DNA of 64,000 bases. It comes from Tridacna crocea. Lineage: Eukaryota > Mollusca > Bivalvia > Cardiida > Cardiidae. Shown here one piece after another: positions 1 through 10,446 of this stretch. Position 1 is the first letter of the stretch. Each line of letters starts with the position of its first letter. The stretch lies in assembly GCA_943736015.1 (NCBI GenBank), contig OX031059.1, positions 22,748,501 through 22,812,500 of the forward strand. Reading direction: 5' to 3'. A program made the position numbers and the translations under genes. The notes beneath the pieces were generated by a model, which saw only the letters and a program-made list of their open reading frames with translations, had not been told where the DNA came from and did not search any database.

Positions 1-173
1 AAACATTGCAATGAACAATTTCTACTTTTCTTATACTTTCTACCTTTTCAAGACAAATGTTGTTTGAAAATACTTTCAATACTAAAAATGCTGTATGTCT
101 TCTTGCATTCAACAAACAAGTACATGTATATTGGCCTTCTTTAGAGGCAACTCAACTGAAAGGCTAATTTTAG

Positions 174-202
174 AATGTTCAGTGAGAATGAAACTTTAAA
201 TG
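174..202 (+). CDS. Candidate early exon of the unrecognised gene
   Basis: The acceptor after a T-rich run (ctaattttag) and a consensus donor (gtaagtg) bound 29 bp. The open frame reads MFSENETLN and leaves one base, which completes an Ala codon with the two bases that open the exon at 1348. The phase match supports it, but its size makes chance possible. The ATG could be the start codon or an internal Met. Confidence 0.45.
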
Positions 203-631
203 GTAAGTGAATACAGTCCAAACATCATCTTATATCATGAATTATAGAATGGTAAAAGCTTTTAAAATGTAATGTATTATATTTCATGTGTCTATTTTTA
301 GGAATGTTATGGGTAAAGAAATGACGTCATTTAAGCTGGGTGGGAATTATTTCCCTGTCATAGTGATAGTGAATATTTTCCTCCTGCCGAAAATCTGGTC
401 AATTGAATTGAGTTTACTAGTTTTAAAAGTAGGATTTGTTGACAAAAAATCAGAGGAAATATAATATATAATTTATTTCATCAGCTTACGGTTAATATGG
501 GGAAGTATTTGCCCACGAAAATAACTCGTGCCTTATGGCACTCATTATGTTCACATACCTTTCTCTTTTTCGGCAAATATTTCCCTATATGAACCACAAC
601 CTGATGAAATAAACTCTATTTATTAACCCTT
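203..631. other. Intron, nothing recognised until 590
   Basis: AT-rich sequence without a supported exon or a clear repeat. A TGACGTCA octamer occurs near 322. From 590 it carries the source copy of a 101 bp segment that recurs at 1653. Confidence 0.4.
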
Positions 632-848
632 TACCATATAATCCCAAGTTCAACAACCCTGAGAAAGAAAGCTTTTGAAAGCGTTATGGGAATAGGAGAA
701 AATGCTGGTAACCAGCATCTTCTCCTTTCCTACAATGTTTTCTATCCTTTCACAGAAAAATTTGAAATATTTCTGCCACTTTTCATTTTGTCTGCAAATA
801 CTTTCAATTCGGCTCAGTCTTAAGCTTTGTTGTGTGGTAAAGAGTTAA
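632..848 (+). mobile_element. TTAA-MITE copy, short arm first
   Basis: Both TTAA ends are present and the palindrome is slightly decayed. Its short arm and 40 bp of flank are duplicated exactly at 1653-1753. Confidence 0.75.
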
Positions 849-868
849 AAGTAGTAGACATAAGAGAT

Positions 869-1058
869 GTTTGGTGTCCTTGGTCGCCAGGTAGAGGGTC
901 GGCCTCATAACCTAAAGGTCCTGAGTTTGATAATTGCCCCAAACATTTTGCATGAGTACTGGTGTAGTCCCCAGGAAGCAGATTGGAGAGAGATTAGTTT
1001 TAAGAACTTGTTTCTCAGTCAATATAAAATAAATATGTTTAAACTAAACTAAACATAA
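869..1058 (+). mobile_element. tRNA-derived SINE, family S1
   Basis: The head resembles a tRNA promoter (ggtagagggtcggcctcat, then ggtcctgagtttgata as a B box). The tail ends in gtttaaactaaac. Related copies lie at 14660, 55366 and 61511. The tail follows a shared core, catgagtactggtgtagt. Confidence 0.7.
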
Positions 1059-1240
1059 GAGACTGAAAATTTTGTGGGAAAAGAAGGAAATGCTGATAAG
1101 CTAGCATTTGCTTTTTGCCACAATGTTTTCTGCTTTCTAAAATTCAGAATACAAAAAAGTCTGGTAGATTTTCTCCTATGCAATTGCTTTCTCTTAAAAT
1201 TTTGTCATCTTGTAAAAAGTTTATTGGTAAAAGTAATCAA
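1055..1240 (+). mobile_element. TTAA-MITE, decayed copy
   Basis: It retains the stem ttttgtgggaaaagaaggaaatgc and the long-arm end (aaaattttgtcatcttgtaaaa). It abuts the S1 SINE. Confidence 0.5.
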
Positions 1241-1347
1241 GTAAAATGTACTTGTTTCAGTCAGTTTATTACAGGGCTATTCCAAATTCAGTCTGATCCA
1301 AATAGCGGGTAGAGTAGATTGATTTTCATACTTTATGTTTTGTGCAG

Positions 1348-1409
1348 CCCTGTCTCGACCGACAACATCTGCAAGAGCAGATGAAATCATCTTTGGCACC
1401 AAAAGAGTT
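1348..1409 (+). CDS. Exon of the unrecognised gene
   Basis: Acceptor ttttgtgcag, donor gttgtaaat. Two bases complete the previous codon, then LSRPTTSARADEIIFGTKRV is read, ending in phase 0. The next exon opens in phase 0, which supports the call. Confidence 0.6.
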
Positions 1410-1456
1410 GTAAATTAATCTACATAATAACAGTTTTACATTTTGATTAATTGTAG

Positions 1457-1505
1457 GCCACACACCTCATGATAAGGTTTCCTGCCAATGGTCCAAGTAA
1501 TATAG
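1457..1505 (+). CDS. Exon of the unrecognised gene
   Basis: Acceptor gattaattgtag, strong donor gtaagtg. It reads ATHLMIRFPANGPSNI and leaves one G, which makes Glu with AA of the next exon. The intron to the left is only 47 bp. Confidence 0.7.
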
Positions 1506-1542
1506 GTAAGTGTTTGTGTTCACTTTATTAATTTCTTTAAAT

Positions 1543-1869
1543 CTATACCAAACTACAATATTTCAGACTTGTTCAAATTGAAAGCATTTGCAGGTGACAT
1601 ATTAAAGGTAATTCAAAAATTTAAACTTTAGAAGAACAGAAAATATTGAGGTTGAACCACAACCTGATGAAATAAACTCTATTTATTAACCCTTTACCAT
1701 ATAATCCCAAGTTCAACAACCCTGAGAAAGAAAGCTTTTGAAAGCGTTATGGGCGTAATGGGAATAGGAGAAAATGCTGGCAACCAGCATTTTCTCCTTT
1801 TCCCACATTGTTTTCAGAAGGCTTCTTTTTTTAGGTCATAAACCCAGAGATTATTTGGTAAAGGATTAA
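1543..1869 (-). mobile_element. TTAA-MITE carrying a copied-in 101 bp segment
   Basis: The long arm (1543-1650) and the stem plus short arm (from about 1763 to ttaa at 1869) belong to one minus-oriented element. Between them lies an exact copy of 590-690, followed by the partial repeat cgtaatggg. Confidence 0.6.
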
Positions 1870-2104
1870 CATGCAAATCATTGTCAATGTTTTGCTATTC
1901 TTTCAAAGCCAAAGTCTATACAAGAGCCAAATACAATTGGTCCTCTATCAATGCTCTTAATGTTGACAAGTCTAAAATTTTGTTGTAAAAAGGTAAGCAG
2001 ACATGGAAGTGACATAAAAATAAAAACAAGTTAATTGTGATTATAGGATTGTTTGTAAGCATGCTGTCTCCTGTTGGAATAATTTTTTTTTCCTCCCGTT
2101 ATAG

Positions 2105-2183
2105 AAACAGACAAAAGAAGATTGAAATATTTAGCATTCAATGCACAAGAGGATTTATCACTGGAGAAAAAGTACACTAAAAG
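2105..2183 (+). CDS. Exon of the unrecognised gene
   Basis: The acceptor ttatag follows a long T/C run; the donor is gtactt. The frame reads TDKRRLKYLAFNAQEDL then SLEKKYTK, charged and probably helical. Enters phase 1, leaves phase 2. Confidence 0.75.
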
Positions 2184-2261
2184 GTACTTTTTTGAAGTTC
2201 TGTTATGCATTTGTTTTCAGTTCTATTTCTTAGAATGCCTTAGAATTTTACTGCAAGATCC

Positions 2262-2470
2262 CGTGTTTTCATGATGCCAAGGCAGCAGCCTTTGGAAAAT
2301 GTTATGGAAGAGAAGAAAATGCTGGTAACCAGCATTTTAGTCTTTACCTACAATGTTTTCTACCCCATCAAAGACAAAATTTCATCAGTTGAGTCACATA
2401 TATTTTGTTGTCTGCAACTGCTTCAGTGCAGGACAATGGCTGATTTTTAAAACTTTTTTGCCTTAATAGT
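2262..2470 (+). mobile_element. TTAA-MITE, decayed copy
   Basis: The stem gaaaatgctggtaaccagc and the long arm ttttgttgtctgcaactgct are recognisable. The outer ends are decayed. Confidence 0.5.
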
Positions 2471-2535
2471 GTGAATAGAATAGATTGAAATCTGTTTTCT
2501 TTCATACTGTCTATTTCGATTATCTCTATGTTCAA

Positions 2536-2739
2536 AGGGTTAATTCTTTATAACTGTGTCCATCACTTTTGTGACCTAGTGAGTAGAGGATCTCAAAATG
2601 TTGTAGGAATAGGAGAAACTGCTGATTTTCAGCAATTCCTTTTTTTTCCCCCCAACAGTGATTTTTACTCTTTCTTCTGAATCTTTCTTTTGAGCAATAG
2701 TTATCATCTGCATATGCTTTCCATACTGACAAGACTTAA
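2536..2739 (+). mobile_element. TTAA-MITE, diverged copy
   Basis: ttaattcttta opens it, and tcatctgcatatgctttc marks the long arm. Its right TTAA is shared with the next copy. Confidence 0.55.
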
Positions 2740-2964
2740 CTCATCACCAGATGACACAATTTTAGACTTTTCCAAATCGAAAGCATTTGCAGACCACAAA
2801 ATAAAAGTGACTGAAAATTTGAAATTTGTTTTGTAAAGGGTAGAAAACATTGTGGGAAAAGGAGAAAATACTGGTCACTAGCATTTTCTTCTTTTCCCAC
2901 AATGTTCTCTAAAGGCTTCTTTCTCAGGGTCATCAAAAGTAGGAGTTGCGTGGTAATGGGTTAA
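2736..2964 (-). mobile_element. TTAA-MITE, full copy
   Basis: Long arm first, with TTAA at both ends. It shares the left TTAA with the diverged copy before it. Confidence 0.8.
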
Positions 2965-3067
2965 ACCTTATTCTGCTAAATAAGTGAAATGAAACTTTCA
3001 AGTGAATAGTAAAAACCTAAATTTAACTATTTTAAAGGTATTTTTAGGAGAAAATATTTTCTTAACA

Positions 3068-3150
3068 GATGATGTAAATCCAAGATCAGACTGCACAGAA
3101 TATGCAGTCTGACCTTGATCTACACTATCTGGAAAAAAACCTCAAAACAG
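3068..3150. repeat. Short palindromic repeat, family P2
   Basis: The inverted pair agatcagactgca / tgcagtctgaccttgatct forms a hairpin about 50 bp long. Related hairpins lie at about 10000, 12375, 15715, 22485, 25400, 32450, 41100, 41600, 56180 and 60775. Confidence 0.55.
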
Positions 3151-3307
3151 GCTTAGCAGCCTAAGGGTTTAGTTCTGTCATTTGAAAAAGACGTAGCAAG
3201 AATTATTCACACGACAGAAAATTGTATTTGTCTACAGACCAAACTGTTGCAAAACTTGAACAATAGCAAATGAAAAGCTTTTGAATGTATATTTTGAAAA
3301 TTTTCAG

Positions 3308-3410
3308 AGATTTCCAGATATTGAAATACAGAAAGACATTTGTAGAAGATATTTTGGAGATTCGAGGAGCAGAGAGAGAGAGCTGTAATATGTTGATGTT
3401 GTTACTAGTT
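3308..3410 (+). CDS. Exon of the unrecognised gene
   Basis: Acceptor gaaaattttcag, donor gtaagt. One base completes Arg, then DFQILKYRKTFVEDILEIRG, AERESCN and MLMLLLV. Leaves phase 0. The next AG, two bases on, would give a stop, so this acceptor is fixed by frame. Confidence 0.8.
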
Positions 3411-3655
3411 GTAAGTACATGTATCATGTATACGGTATGTCTCATAATAAAAGCTCCTGAAAGCTGTGCAAAACATAGATAGGGAGGCTTTATTTTTTAC
3501 CCACTTTTACAAAGCAAAAAAATCTGTCCAATTTTGTATTTCTTTGTGTTTTAGTGATTGTCAAGAAGAAGTATTAATGAAATTAGAGGAAATATTCATC
3601 AAATTCTTCAAATAATGTCATTTTTATGAACTGATGTGCATTAGGTTATCATGAT

Positions 3656-3880
3656 TTAACCCTTTCCCAAACATTCCTGGGTTTTCACGCCCCTAAGAAA
3701 GAAGCCTTTCAAAAATATTCTGGGGAAAGGAGAAAATGTTTGTAACCAGCATTTTCTCCTTTTCCCACAGTATTTTCTACTCTTCCTAAAACAAATATAA
3801 AATTTTGACTCCATTTATTTCGTCATCCGCTTGTGCTCTCAATTATGACAAGTCTAGAATTTTGTCATTTAGTAAAGGTG
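3656..3880 (+). mobile_element. TTAA-MITE, CCCTTTCCCAAACA subtype
   Basis: It begins ttaaccctttcccaaaca, a terminal variant also seen at 12143, 32801, 45070, 52383 and 62027. The right end is decayed. Confidence 0.7.
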
Positions 3881-4012
3881 CTTTTATCAGGAGAACTATT
3901 GTAGATCTAATACAGTACACTATTAAAATCAAGTAATGTTACAAGGATAAGTCCATTTATTTGCTGAGATCTTTATCTTTTTTAGGACAGGATAAGAAAA
4001 AAGAAAGTGACA

Positions 4013-4244
4013 TTAACTCATTACCAAACAAAAAAATTCAGGTTTGTCTGAATCGAAAGCATTTGTAGACAAGAAGATAAAATTAAATGAAAATTTGAAA
4101 TTTGTTTTGTGAAGGGTAGAAAACACTGTGGAAAAGGAGAAAATGCTGGTCACCAGCATTTTCTCCTTTTCCCACAATGTTTTTCAACGACTTCTTTCGC
4201 AGGGTCATCAGAAGTAGGGATTGACTTATGTAGTAATGGGTTAA
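4013..4244 (-). mobile_element. TTAA-MITE, full copy
   Basis: TTAA at both ends. The centre is ctggtcaccag, one of several copies with C at the central base. Confidence 0.8.
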
Positions 4245-4540
4245 AGAAAGAAAAACTTGATATAATGAAATTCTGTATGATATTTTTAAGGCTTCCCTAG
4301 ATGATCTTCAGTTTTTTGGACCCAGAAGAAGGAAAAAGAGCAAATAGTGATATTCATTTTGCATGAATGTATTGCAAGGTCTAAAAGCAGTGTATGTTTG
4401 ATCCTCAATGGAAATTGTGAGCTGTTCATGGGATTGTCCTTTGGCAAGATACTTCAGAGTACTGGCCAAATACTGCAGGAACAAAGTGCAAATGAAGGGA
4501 GCAATTACCATGACTTGACTGGAAAAATATTAATAATGGT

Positions 4541-4755
4541 TTAACCCACACAACCCTGACTTTTAACAACTATGTGAAAGGAGCCATTTGAAAATATTGT
4601 GTGGAAAGGAGAAAATGCTGGTAACCAGCATTTTCGCCTTTTCCCCACAATGTTTTCTAAACTTTCCAATACAAATTTCAATTTGTGAGTCACATTTGTT
4701 TTGTCATCAGCAGATACTTCCAATTTGAACCTGTCTAGAATTGGTAAAGGGTTAA
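4541..4755 (+). mobile_element. TTAA-MITE, full copy
   Basis: TTAA at both ends and ctggtaaccag at the centre. It lies about 100 bp upstream of the exon at 4857. Confidence 0.75.
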
Positions 4756-4856
4756 AACACAATTTTATTAGTCATTCTTAAAAGAAAGAGAAAGAAAGTA
4801 CAGTATCTGGTTTGGAGTCACATTCTGACAATAGTGTTTTTTTCATTTTATTTCAG

Positions 4857-4930
4857 TCAACTTTAGAATTTGTGATGCCAACACATCTGGTGAAGGAGAC
4901 GTTAGAAGTTGCCAAATTAAGTAAAATAGG
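4857..4930 (+). CDS. Exon of the unrecognised gene
   Basis: Acceptor ttttatttcag, donor gtaatg. It reads STLEFVMPTHLVKETLEV and AKLSKI in phase 0 and leaves GG, which makes Gly with the C that opens the next exon. Confidence 0.8.
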
Positions 4931-4960
4931 GTAATGTAATAATTGTCATTAACTTTTACC

Positions 4961-5228
4961 AGGCCTGGTAGCTCTGATGGCAACCTACAAATTGAGAATA
5001 GAGGGGCGGCATCACTAGTCCAAATTGCTTACTTGACTACTGTCTTCATGAGAATTGATGATTGTCATCGTGACAAGATTTATTCCTCTCTCACTGGTGA
5101 TCCTTTTTACAAAAGTAGGCAGTGGCTTGGGAAGAATATGGTGTATTCTGGTAAAAGAAACTCTGCAAGAGCATAATAGCTGCACTAGCCACACACTAAA
5201 ACTCAAGTAATAATGAAAACAATGTCAA
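4961..5228 (+). mobile_element. tRNA-derived SINE-like repeat, family S2
   Basis: The body tttattcctctctcactgg...ggcagtggcttgggaa and the tail aaactcaagtaataatgaaaa match the repeat at 10683. The tRNA-like head (cctggtagctctgatggc) is weak. Confidence 0.55.
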
Positions 5229-5289
5229 ACATTATACAAAGAAACAAACCTTTCACTCTTTATCAGACACCAACTGAAACTTGATACCA

Positions 5290-5495
5290 GAAAAACAAAA
5301 TTTAATACTTTCGATCTTTGAAAGCGTTTGTAGATGACAATATGAATGCAATTATACTGATCATAATTGTTTTTGAAAGGGTTTAAAACATTGTGGATAA
5401 AAAATACAAAAAGCTGATTACCAGCATTTTTTTCTTTTCCTACAGATTTTTCAAATTCCAAAGCCTTCCTCCTGAAGGTGTTAATATCTTGTTTT
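5290..5495 (-). mobile_element. TTAA-MITE, decayed copy
   Basis: The long arm (tttgaaagcgtttgtagatgac) and a shrunken stem are recognisable. The terminal TTAA is lost on the left. Confidence 0.5.
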
Positions 5496-5801
5496 GTAGT
5501 TGATTAACTACTGGTATTGTGAGGCAGATTTATTGTGAATAGATGATTTTTCCACAGGGAAGGGATATAAAGGATACTGCTTTTTGTTTTCCTTCTAAAG
5601 TAAAGCACAAGCTATAAATTTAGTCTCATACTCACCAATAGCTAGAGTGACTGAATGAAACATCTTAAGTTTTAGAATTTGGTTTGATGTCTTCCTAGAC
5701 TATTAAACAAATAACTTTCTGTGTATACTTATACACATGTTCAGTCTTTGTGGATTATCTTCTTATCTATAGTTCAACATAACAACCATATTATATTTCA
5801 G

Positions 5802-5904
5802 CAAGGTGTATACCATGGATCTTTTCCTACTACCCAAAGATGTCAGATGTCGTCTTGTTTGCATATTGCTTGGTGCCATTAAAATAGATAAAGATATTAA
5901 AGAG
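5802..5904 (+). CDS. Exon of the unrecognised gene
   Basis: Acceptor ttatatttcag, donor gtatgg. It encodes KVYTMDLFLLPKDVRCRL then VCILLGAIKIDKDIKE, the most hydrophobic stretch of the protein. Leaves phase 0. Confidence 0.82.
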
Positions 5905-6727
5905 GTATGGTTCATAAAGTAGAATTTTATCTTCAAAGGATATCAGACTCTATCCTAATATGGGGCAATGTTAAATGAAATATAGATCAGAATATTAAAA
6001 ACTATTCACCTGTACAGAATTTGTATGTGTGATACCTGATGACCATTCTGATGGTAGGTACAAATAAGCACATATATGACATAACTTAATTCCCATCTCA
6101 ATCATATGAAAGGTACAGAAATTTGTGTTTGGCTTTGTTACAAAAACAAACAAAAACAAAGATAAGTCTCTGATGGAACAGTATACAGTGAAATAGTAGT
6201 TATGCTAAAGTGAGCAACCATGCTTTTAGTCTCAAGGCTATTTGTGTATCATAGAGTTCGATGTCCAGTTATGGTTTTCCTTTTATACTTGTTTTTGTAC
6301 AAATATTTGATTATTTTTCCTGCTTGGATTTAAGTTTTAGGGAAATCTGTGAAATGAGGTTTTTTTTTCATATATCATTACCATTTTGTTGTGAAAATTT
6401 TATGTACATGCTTTTGAGATTAAAAAGAGAGGTTGCCCTGGTAGATGGTTTACAATACCATGATACCAGAAAATATATTCAATGGTATAAACATCATATT
6501 TTTTTAAACCAGAGCATAAAGAGGTTGGATATTGTATTAGAAGGTTTTTGGTCTGATACAGCTGATTACATAGGAACATTGCTTTGCAGGGCACAATGGA
6601 ATCCCAACTTAATATAGTTAAGTGCAGCTCAGCTGTTCTATTCATGTATATGAGATGTTATTGAAAGTGTTCTAAACAGTATGCAAATGCTTTTTACCAA
6701 ATCAAGCAAACATGTAAACCATATCTG

Positions 6728-6840
6728 TTGCTAGTTGTGTGAGTGCTTTGAGTTTTGTATCACATTGTTATTTTTAGGATCAAGGGCTGTATATTTTATA
6801 TTTGTGTTTTTTTCCACATTGTAGCAGAGCTGATATAGAA
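6728..6840 (+). pseudogene. Decayed tandem copy of the exon at 6945
   Basis: Both the acceptor region (gtgctttgagttttgtatcac...tttttag) and the exon start (gatcaagggctgtatat...gtagcagagctg) match 6900-7000 with about 169 bp offset. Base changes and short gaps break the frame, and no donor remains. Confidence 0.65.
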
Positions 6841-6944
6841 CCATTTAAGTTCATACTGTCAAATTAATATGTAATCATTTATAAAAACTTTACTGTTATC
6901 AGCTGTGTCAGTGCTTTGATTTAGTATCACAATTGTATTTCTAG

Positions 6945-7063
6945 GATGGAGGACTGTATGACAAGTTATATTTGTGTTTGTTCTACACTGTAGCAGAACT
7001 GTCAAAATTGTCCAACTCTATTGTTGGCAGAAATCTTTCCTTGAAGCCAAAGATGAACCAATT
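6945..7063 (+). CDS. Exon of the unrecognised gene
   Basis: Acceptor gtatttctag, donor gtaagt. It reads DGGLYDKLYLCLFYTVAEL, then SKLSNSIVGRN and LSLKPKMNQ. Enters phase 0, leaves TT. A broken copy lies just upstream. Confidence 0.82.
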
Positions 7064-7316
7064 GTAAGTATGAATATGATTATAGGTCAAGTGTAAAAGG
7101 TGATATCTGCAGTGTCAGGATTTCTTATAAAATTGTCTGTGAAGACTTTTTTGTCATGAACAAAAATTGTTTGAAAAAGAATATATAAAGAAAATACAAA
7201 CCTGCCTCAGTTAATAGTGCACTTAGAAGTTCAAATAGTACTGGATCAATTGTTCCGAGGTCTGATAAAGTTATTGTAACAGGCTTCATTCTTCTCACAT
7301 AGTTGTAGTGTTTTGA

Positions 7317-7543
7317 TTAACTCTTTACCACATAATCCCGACTTTTAACGAATTTGAAGAGTAGAGTATTTGAAAACATTGTGGGAAAAGGAGAAAATGC
7401 TGATAAACAGTACTTTCTCCTTTTCCCACAATGCTTTCCTCCCTATAAAAAAAATTTCATCATTTGAGCCACTTTCTATTTGTCATCTGCAAATGCTTTC
7501 ATTTTGGACAAGTCCAAAATTTTACTGTTTTGTAATGGGTTAA
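7317..7543 (+). mobile_element. TTAA-MITE, full copy
   Basis: TTAA at both ends. The central part of the stem has drifted (ctgataaacagtac). Confidence 0.78.
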
Positions 7544-7637
7544 ATTTTGTATAAGAAAGCTGACAGTTGTCTGAATAGACTGTAGTGCTCAGTTTTGGTC
7601 CAAGCGAGCCATTCAGATTTTTATAATCATACCAAAC

Positions 7638-7840
7638 TTAACCCTTTACCTCACAATCCTGCGTTTCATGACCCTGACCGAGAAGGCTTTTGAAACCATT
7701 GCTAGTAACTAGCATTTTCTGGTTTCCCCACAATATTTCTCACCCATTCTGATACAAATCTCATCAGTTGTGCCAAATTCAATCTTTTTATTGCAGTTGC
7801 TGTCAATTTGGATCTTTTTCTGTTACTGAATTTATTATGC
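7638..7840 (+). mobile_element. TTAA-MITE with a shortened stem
   Basis: The left end ttaaccctttacctcacaatc is good. About 20 bp of the left stem arm is missing, and the right end has decayed. Confidence 0.6.
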
Positions 7841-7957
7841 AAATAGTTTGCTGCAAACCAGTGATAAATAAGAAAAAAGAAGTATTGGTGTGACAAGTGG
7901 CAGGAAAGGTCTAGACAATCTCAAATATACTACATTAAATTGATTTCTTGCTTTCTT

Positions 7958-8270
7958 TATACCCCCACAACAAAGTGGAGGTGGTATACTGGAATCACCA
8001 TTGCTGTCTGTCCATCTGTCAGTAGACATAAATTTGTCCGGCAAAATACTCCAAAAGTTTTTCAGGTTCTGGGCTCATATTTACACACAGTGTTCCTATA
8101 TATATGAAGTTATGCAGTTTCCATGACCCTGTTGTGATTTGTTTATTTCCCAATGAACTTTTTTCAACTGTTACTTGTGTACTAAACCATCCTGCAGTCT
8201 GTGACAAAGACCTGTTTTGTGACAAGGAGTTTGTGGGGGGATATGATCATGTTTAGTGATAGCTCTAATT
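7958..8270 (+). mobile_element. Helentron-like short element, family H2
   Basis: It begins tatacccccacaacaaagtg and ends gatagctctaatt, with ttttgtgacaaggagtttg near the end. The same body and ends recur at 45505 and 54984. It stops 10 bp before the acceptor of the exon at 8281. Confidence 0.65.
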
Positions 8271-8280
8271 CTGTTTACAG

Positions 8281-8372
8281 ATACAGGGATTACAAGTGCC
8301 TGCTAGCCTCGGAAGTTGTTCAGTTATTATGTATTGTTCCAGCCTTTTTTGAGTACATTGACAGGGATGTGG
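8281..8372 (+). CDS. Exon of the unrecognised gene
   Basis: Acceptor ctgtttacag, donor gtaaga. It encodes YRDYKCLLASEVVQLL then CIVPAFFEYIDRDV. Leaves phase 1. Most of the sequence a branch point would occupy lies in the H2 element. Confidence 0.82.
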
Positions 8373-8567
8373 GTAAGACACAGACTTTTTCTCCTAAAAT
8401 CAGAAAGCATAGATTGTGGTAATCAGATTTGACATAAAACTAATATTTCTTTTATTACTATAGTAACAAACAAATATTGTTTTTTCTGTCAGGAAAAAAA
8501 AATTGTATTGTGATTGCTTTCCAGCAAAAAAGAGCTTACATATGATGTTTTTTCTGTAAATGTCTTT

Positions 8568-8798
8568 AAATCTTTACAAAACAATGTTACAAGTTCAAGA
8601 CCTTTTGAAATTGAAAGTTTCTGCAGATGACGAATTGAAACATGATAAAAATAAACTGAACTTCTTTTAAAGGTTAGAAAATAGCACGGGAAAGGGAGAA
8701 AATGCATTTATCCGGCATTTTCTCCTTTTCCCAACATTTTTTAAAAAGCCTTTTTCTCCAGGGTCGTTAAAACTTGGAATTATGTGGTACTGGGTTAA
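8568..8798 (-). mobile_element. TTAA-MITE copy
   Basis: The right TTAA is intact and the left is decayed. The centre is changed to gcatttatccggcat. Confidence 0.65.
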
Positions 8799-9009
8799 AC
8801 ATTTTGACTTAATATTACTTTTGAAGCTGTGCTCTGTACGATACCTAGCTCATTACAGATAATGAGAGAAATGGATTTTACTTTAGGGGCTATGAAAAAA
8901 TAATAGGATGTCTGATCATAATTGCATTGCTTTTTCATAAATTTTCATTATGCAAGAAACCAATCTTCTATACATATATCACATGTCTTACCTTGTCTTT
9001 CAACTTTAG

Positions 9010-9027
9010 ATCTTCCAGGGGCCATTG
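9010..9027 (+). CDS. Candidate 18 bp microexon
   Basis: Acceptor caactttag, donor gtaagc. With one base on each side it reads D-LPGAI and keeps phase 1 to phase 1, so it could be included or skipped without a frameshift. Confidence 0.4.
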
Positions 9028-9113
9028 GTAAGCAACGGAGAGCTGTTCTTTGTTGAACTCTCCCTATAGATAGTGTTTAGATCTGTTACAGTTATTCACC
9101 CCTCTTTTTCCAT

Positions 9114-9268
9114 TAACTTTATACCAAACAATAATATAATTGACTTGGTCAAATTGAAAGCATTGTAACTAACATTTCTATCCTACAAAGACAATCTCAT
9201 CTTTTGAGTTTATTTGTGGTTTGCAAATGCTTTCAATTTGCGCAGGCCTGAAAATTTGTCATCCTTGA
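9114..9268. mobile_element. TTAA-MITE with both long-arm types and no stem
   Basis: Long-arm sequence (ggtcaaattgaaagcatt) is followed directly by an inverted long arm (ttgcaaatgctttcaatttg). The central palindrome is deleted. Confidence 0.5.
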
Positions 9269-9274
9269 ACATGT

Positions 9275-9515
9275 GAATGCTTTGAAACTTTCCCTAGAAA
9301 ATCTACGACCTCCCAATCTTTATGCAGTTAAATGAGGCTTTCCCTGAAGAATGAAGGACCTCATAATGTCTGCACATATTAACACTTTGAAAATGTACCT
9401 CCAAAGATTTTAAAACTTACACCACTGTTCACCAAAATGCTTATAAACTTTCCCTAGAAAATCTAGAACCTCACATTCCAATACAGCCAAATGCTTTGAG
9501 ACTTTCCCTTTGCTG
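9275..9515 (+). repeat. Short degenerate tandem repeat
   Basis: Three to four units of about 60 bp share aaactttccctagaaaatct and gacctc motifs. Confidence 0.5.
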
Positions 9516-9679
9516 ACACCTTTATTAATCTCCCTGTCCTCTTTTTTCAGAGAACAAAAAAAAGCCATTGTGATGATTGCTTACTTTTGCCTCAATCACT
9601 CCCTGTTACTCATGTACCCTGTTATTTTTCACAATTATTTTCTATAACTAGTCTGGACTATATGTTAATTATATCTTTC

Positions 9680-9889
9680 TTAATCCCCTGGTTTTTAAGA
9701 TCCTTAGTAGAAGCCTTTTGAAAACGTGGGAAAAGGAGAAACTGCTGGTAACCAACATTTTCTCCTTTTCCCACAATGTTTACTACCCTCCTGGAAATAA
9801 ATTTCAAATTTTGAATTACATTTATTTTGTTGTCTGCAAGTGTTTTCAATTTGGACTAGTCTAAAATTTTGCCATTTGGTAAAGAGATA
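9680..9889 (+). mobile_element. TTAA-MITE copy
   Basis: The left end ttaatcccctggtttttaag is a diverged short arm. The long arm is near consensus, ending ggtaaagagataa. Confidence 0.65.
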
Positions 9890-9999
9890 ACCCTGATACT
9901 GCTAGATAAATTGGTCAAATGGAACTTGCAAGCTGATAGTAAAGATCCACATTTTGTTTTTTTCAAACCTGTTATATGGAGGAAATATCTCATCATCGG

Positions 10000-10070
10000 A
10001 CTGTTTAGATCCAAGATCAGACTGCACATTCTGTGCAGTCTAATACTGATTTACACTGTCTGCAAAAGGT
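10000..10070. repeat. Palindromic repeat P2
   Basis: agatcagactgcaca / tgtgcagtct forms the hairpin, followed by the tail tttacactgtctgcaaaa. Confidence 0.55.
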
Positions 10071-10170
10071 CCTTGAGTTGTGCTTAGCAGCGTAAAGGTG
10101 AATTGAAAATAGAAATTGAATTTGCTCATCTCGAAAGAATTGTGAAGATTAATTGAAATGTGTATAATGG

Positions 10171-10394
10171 TTAACTCAAACAGCAAAATTTATTTTTTGT
10201 CCAAATTGAATGCATTTGCAGACGACAAAATAAAAGTGACTGAAAGTTTGAAATTTGTTTTGTGAAGGGTAGAAAACATTGTGGGAAAAGGAGAAAATAC
10301 TGGTTTCCAGCATTTTCTCCTTTTCCCACAATATTTTTCTCCAGGCTTCTTTCTCCGGGTTGTCAAAAGTATGGATTGTGTGGTAATGGATTAA
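10171..10394 (-). mobile_element. TTAA-MITE, full copy
   Basis: TTAA at both ends. Centre altered to ctggtttccag. Confidence 0.8.
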
Positions 10395-10446
10395 ATACTT
10401 TTGACAGTTATTGATTGAATTTGTTTAAATTACAGTTCCTGCCATA

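Noticed and set aside
6261-6617. 118-codon frame between exons
   Set aside because: No splice sites in phase, AT-rich composition, and the exons on either side (5802-5904, 6945-7063) already join in phase 0.
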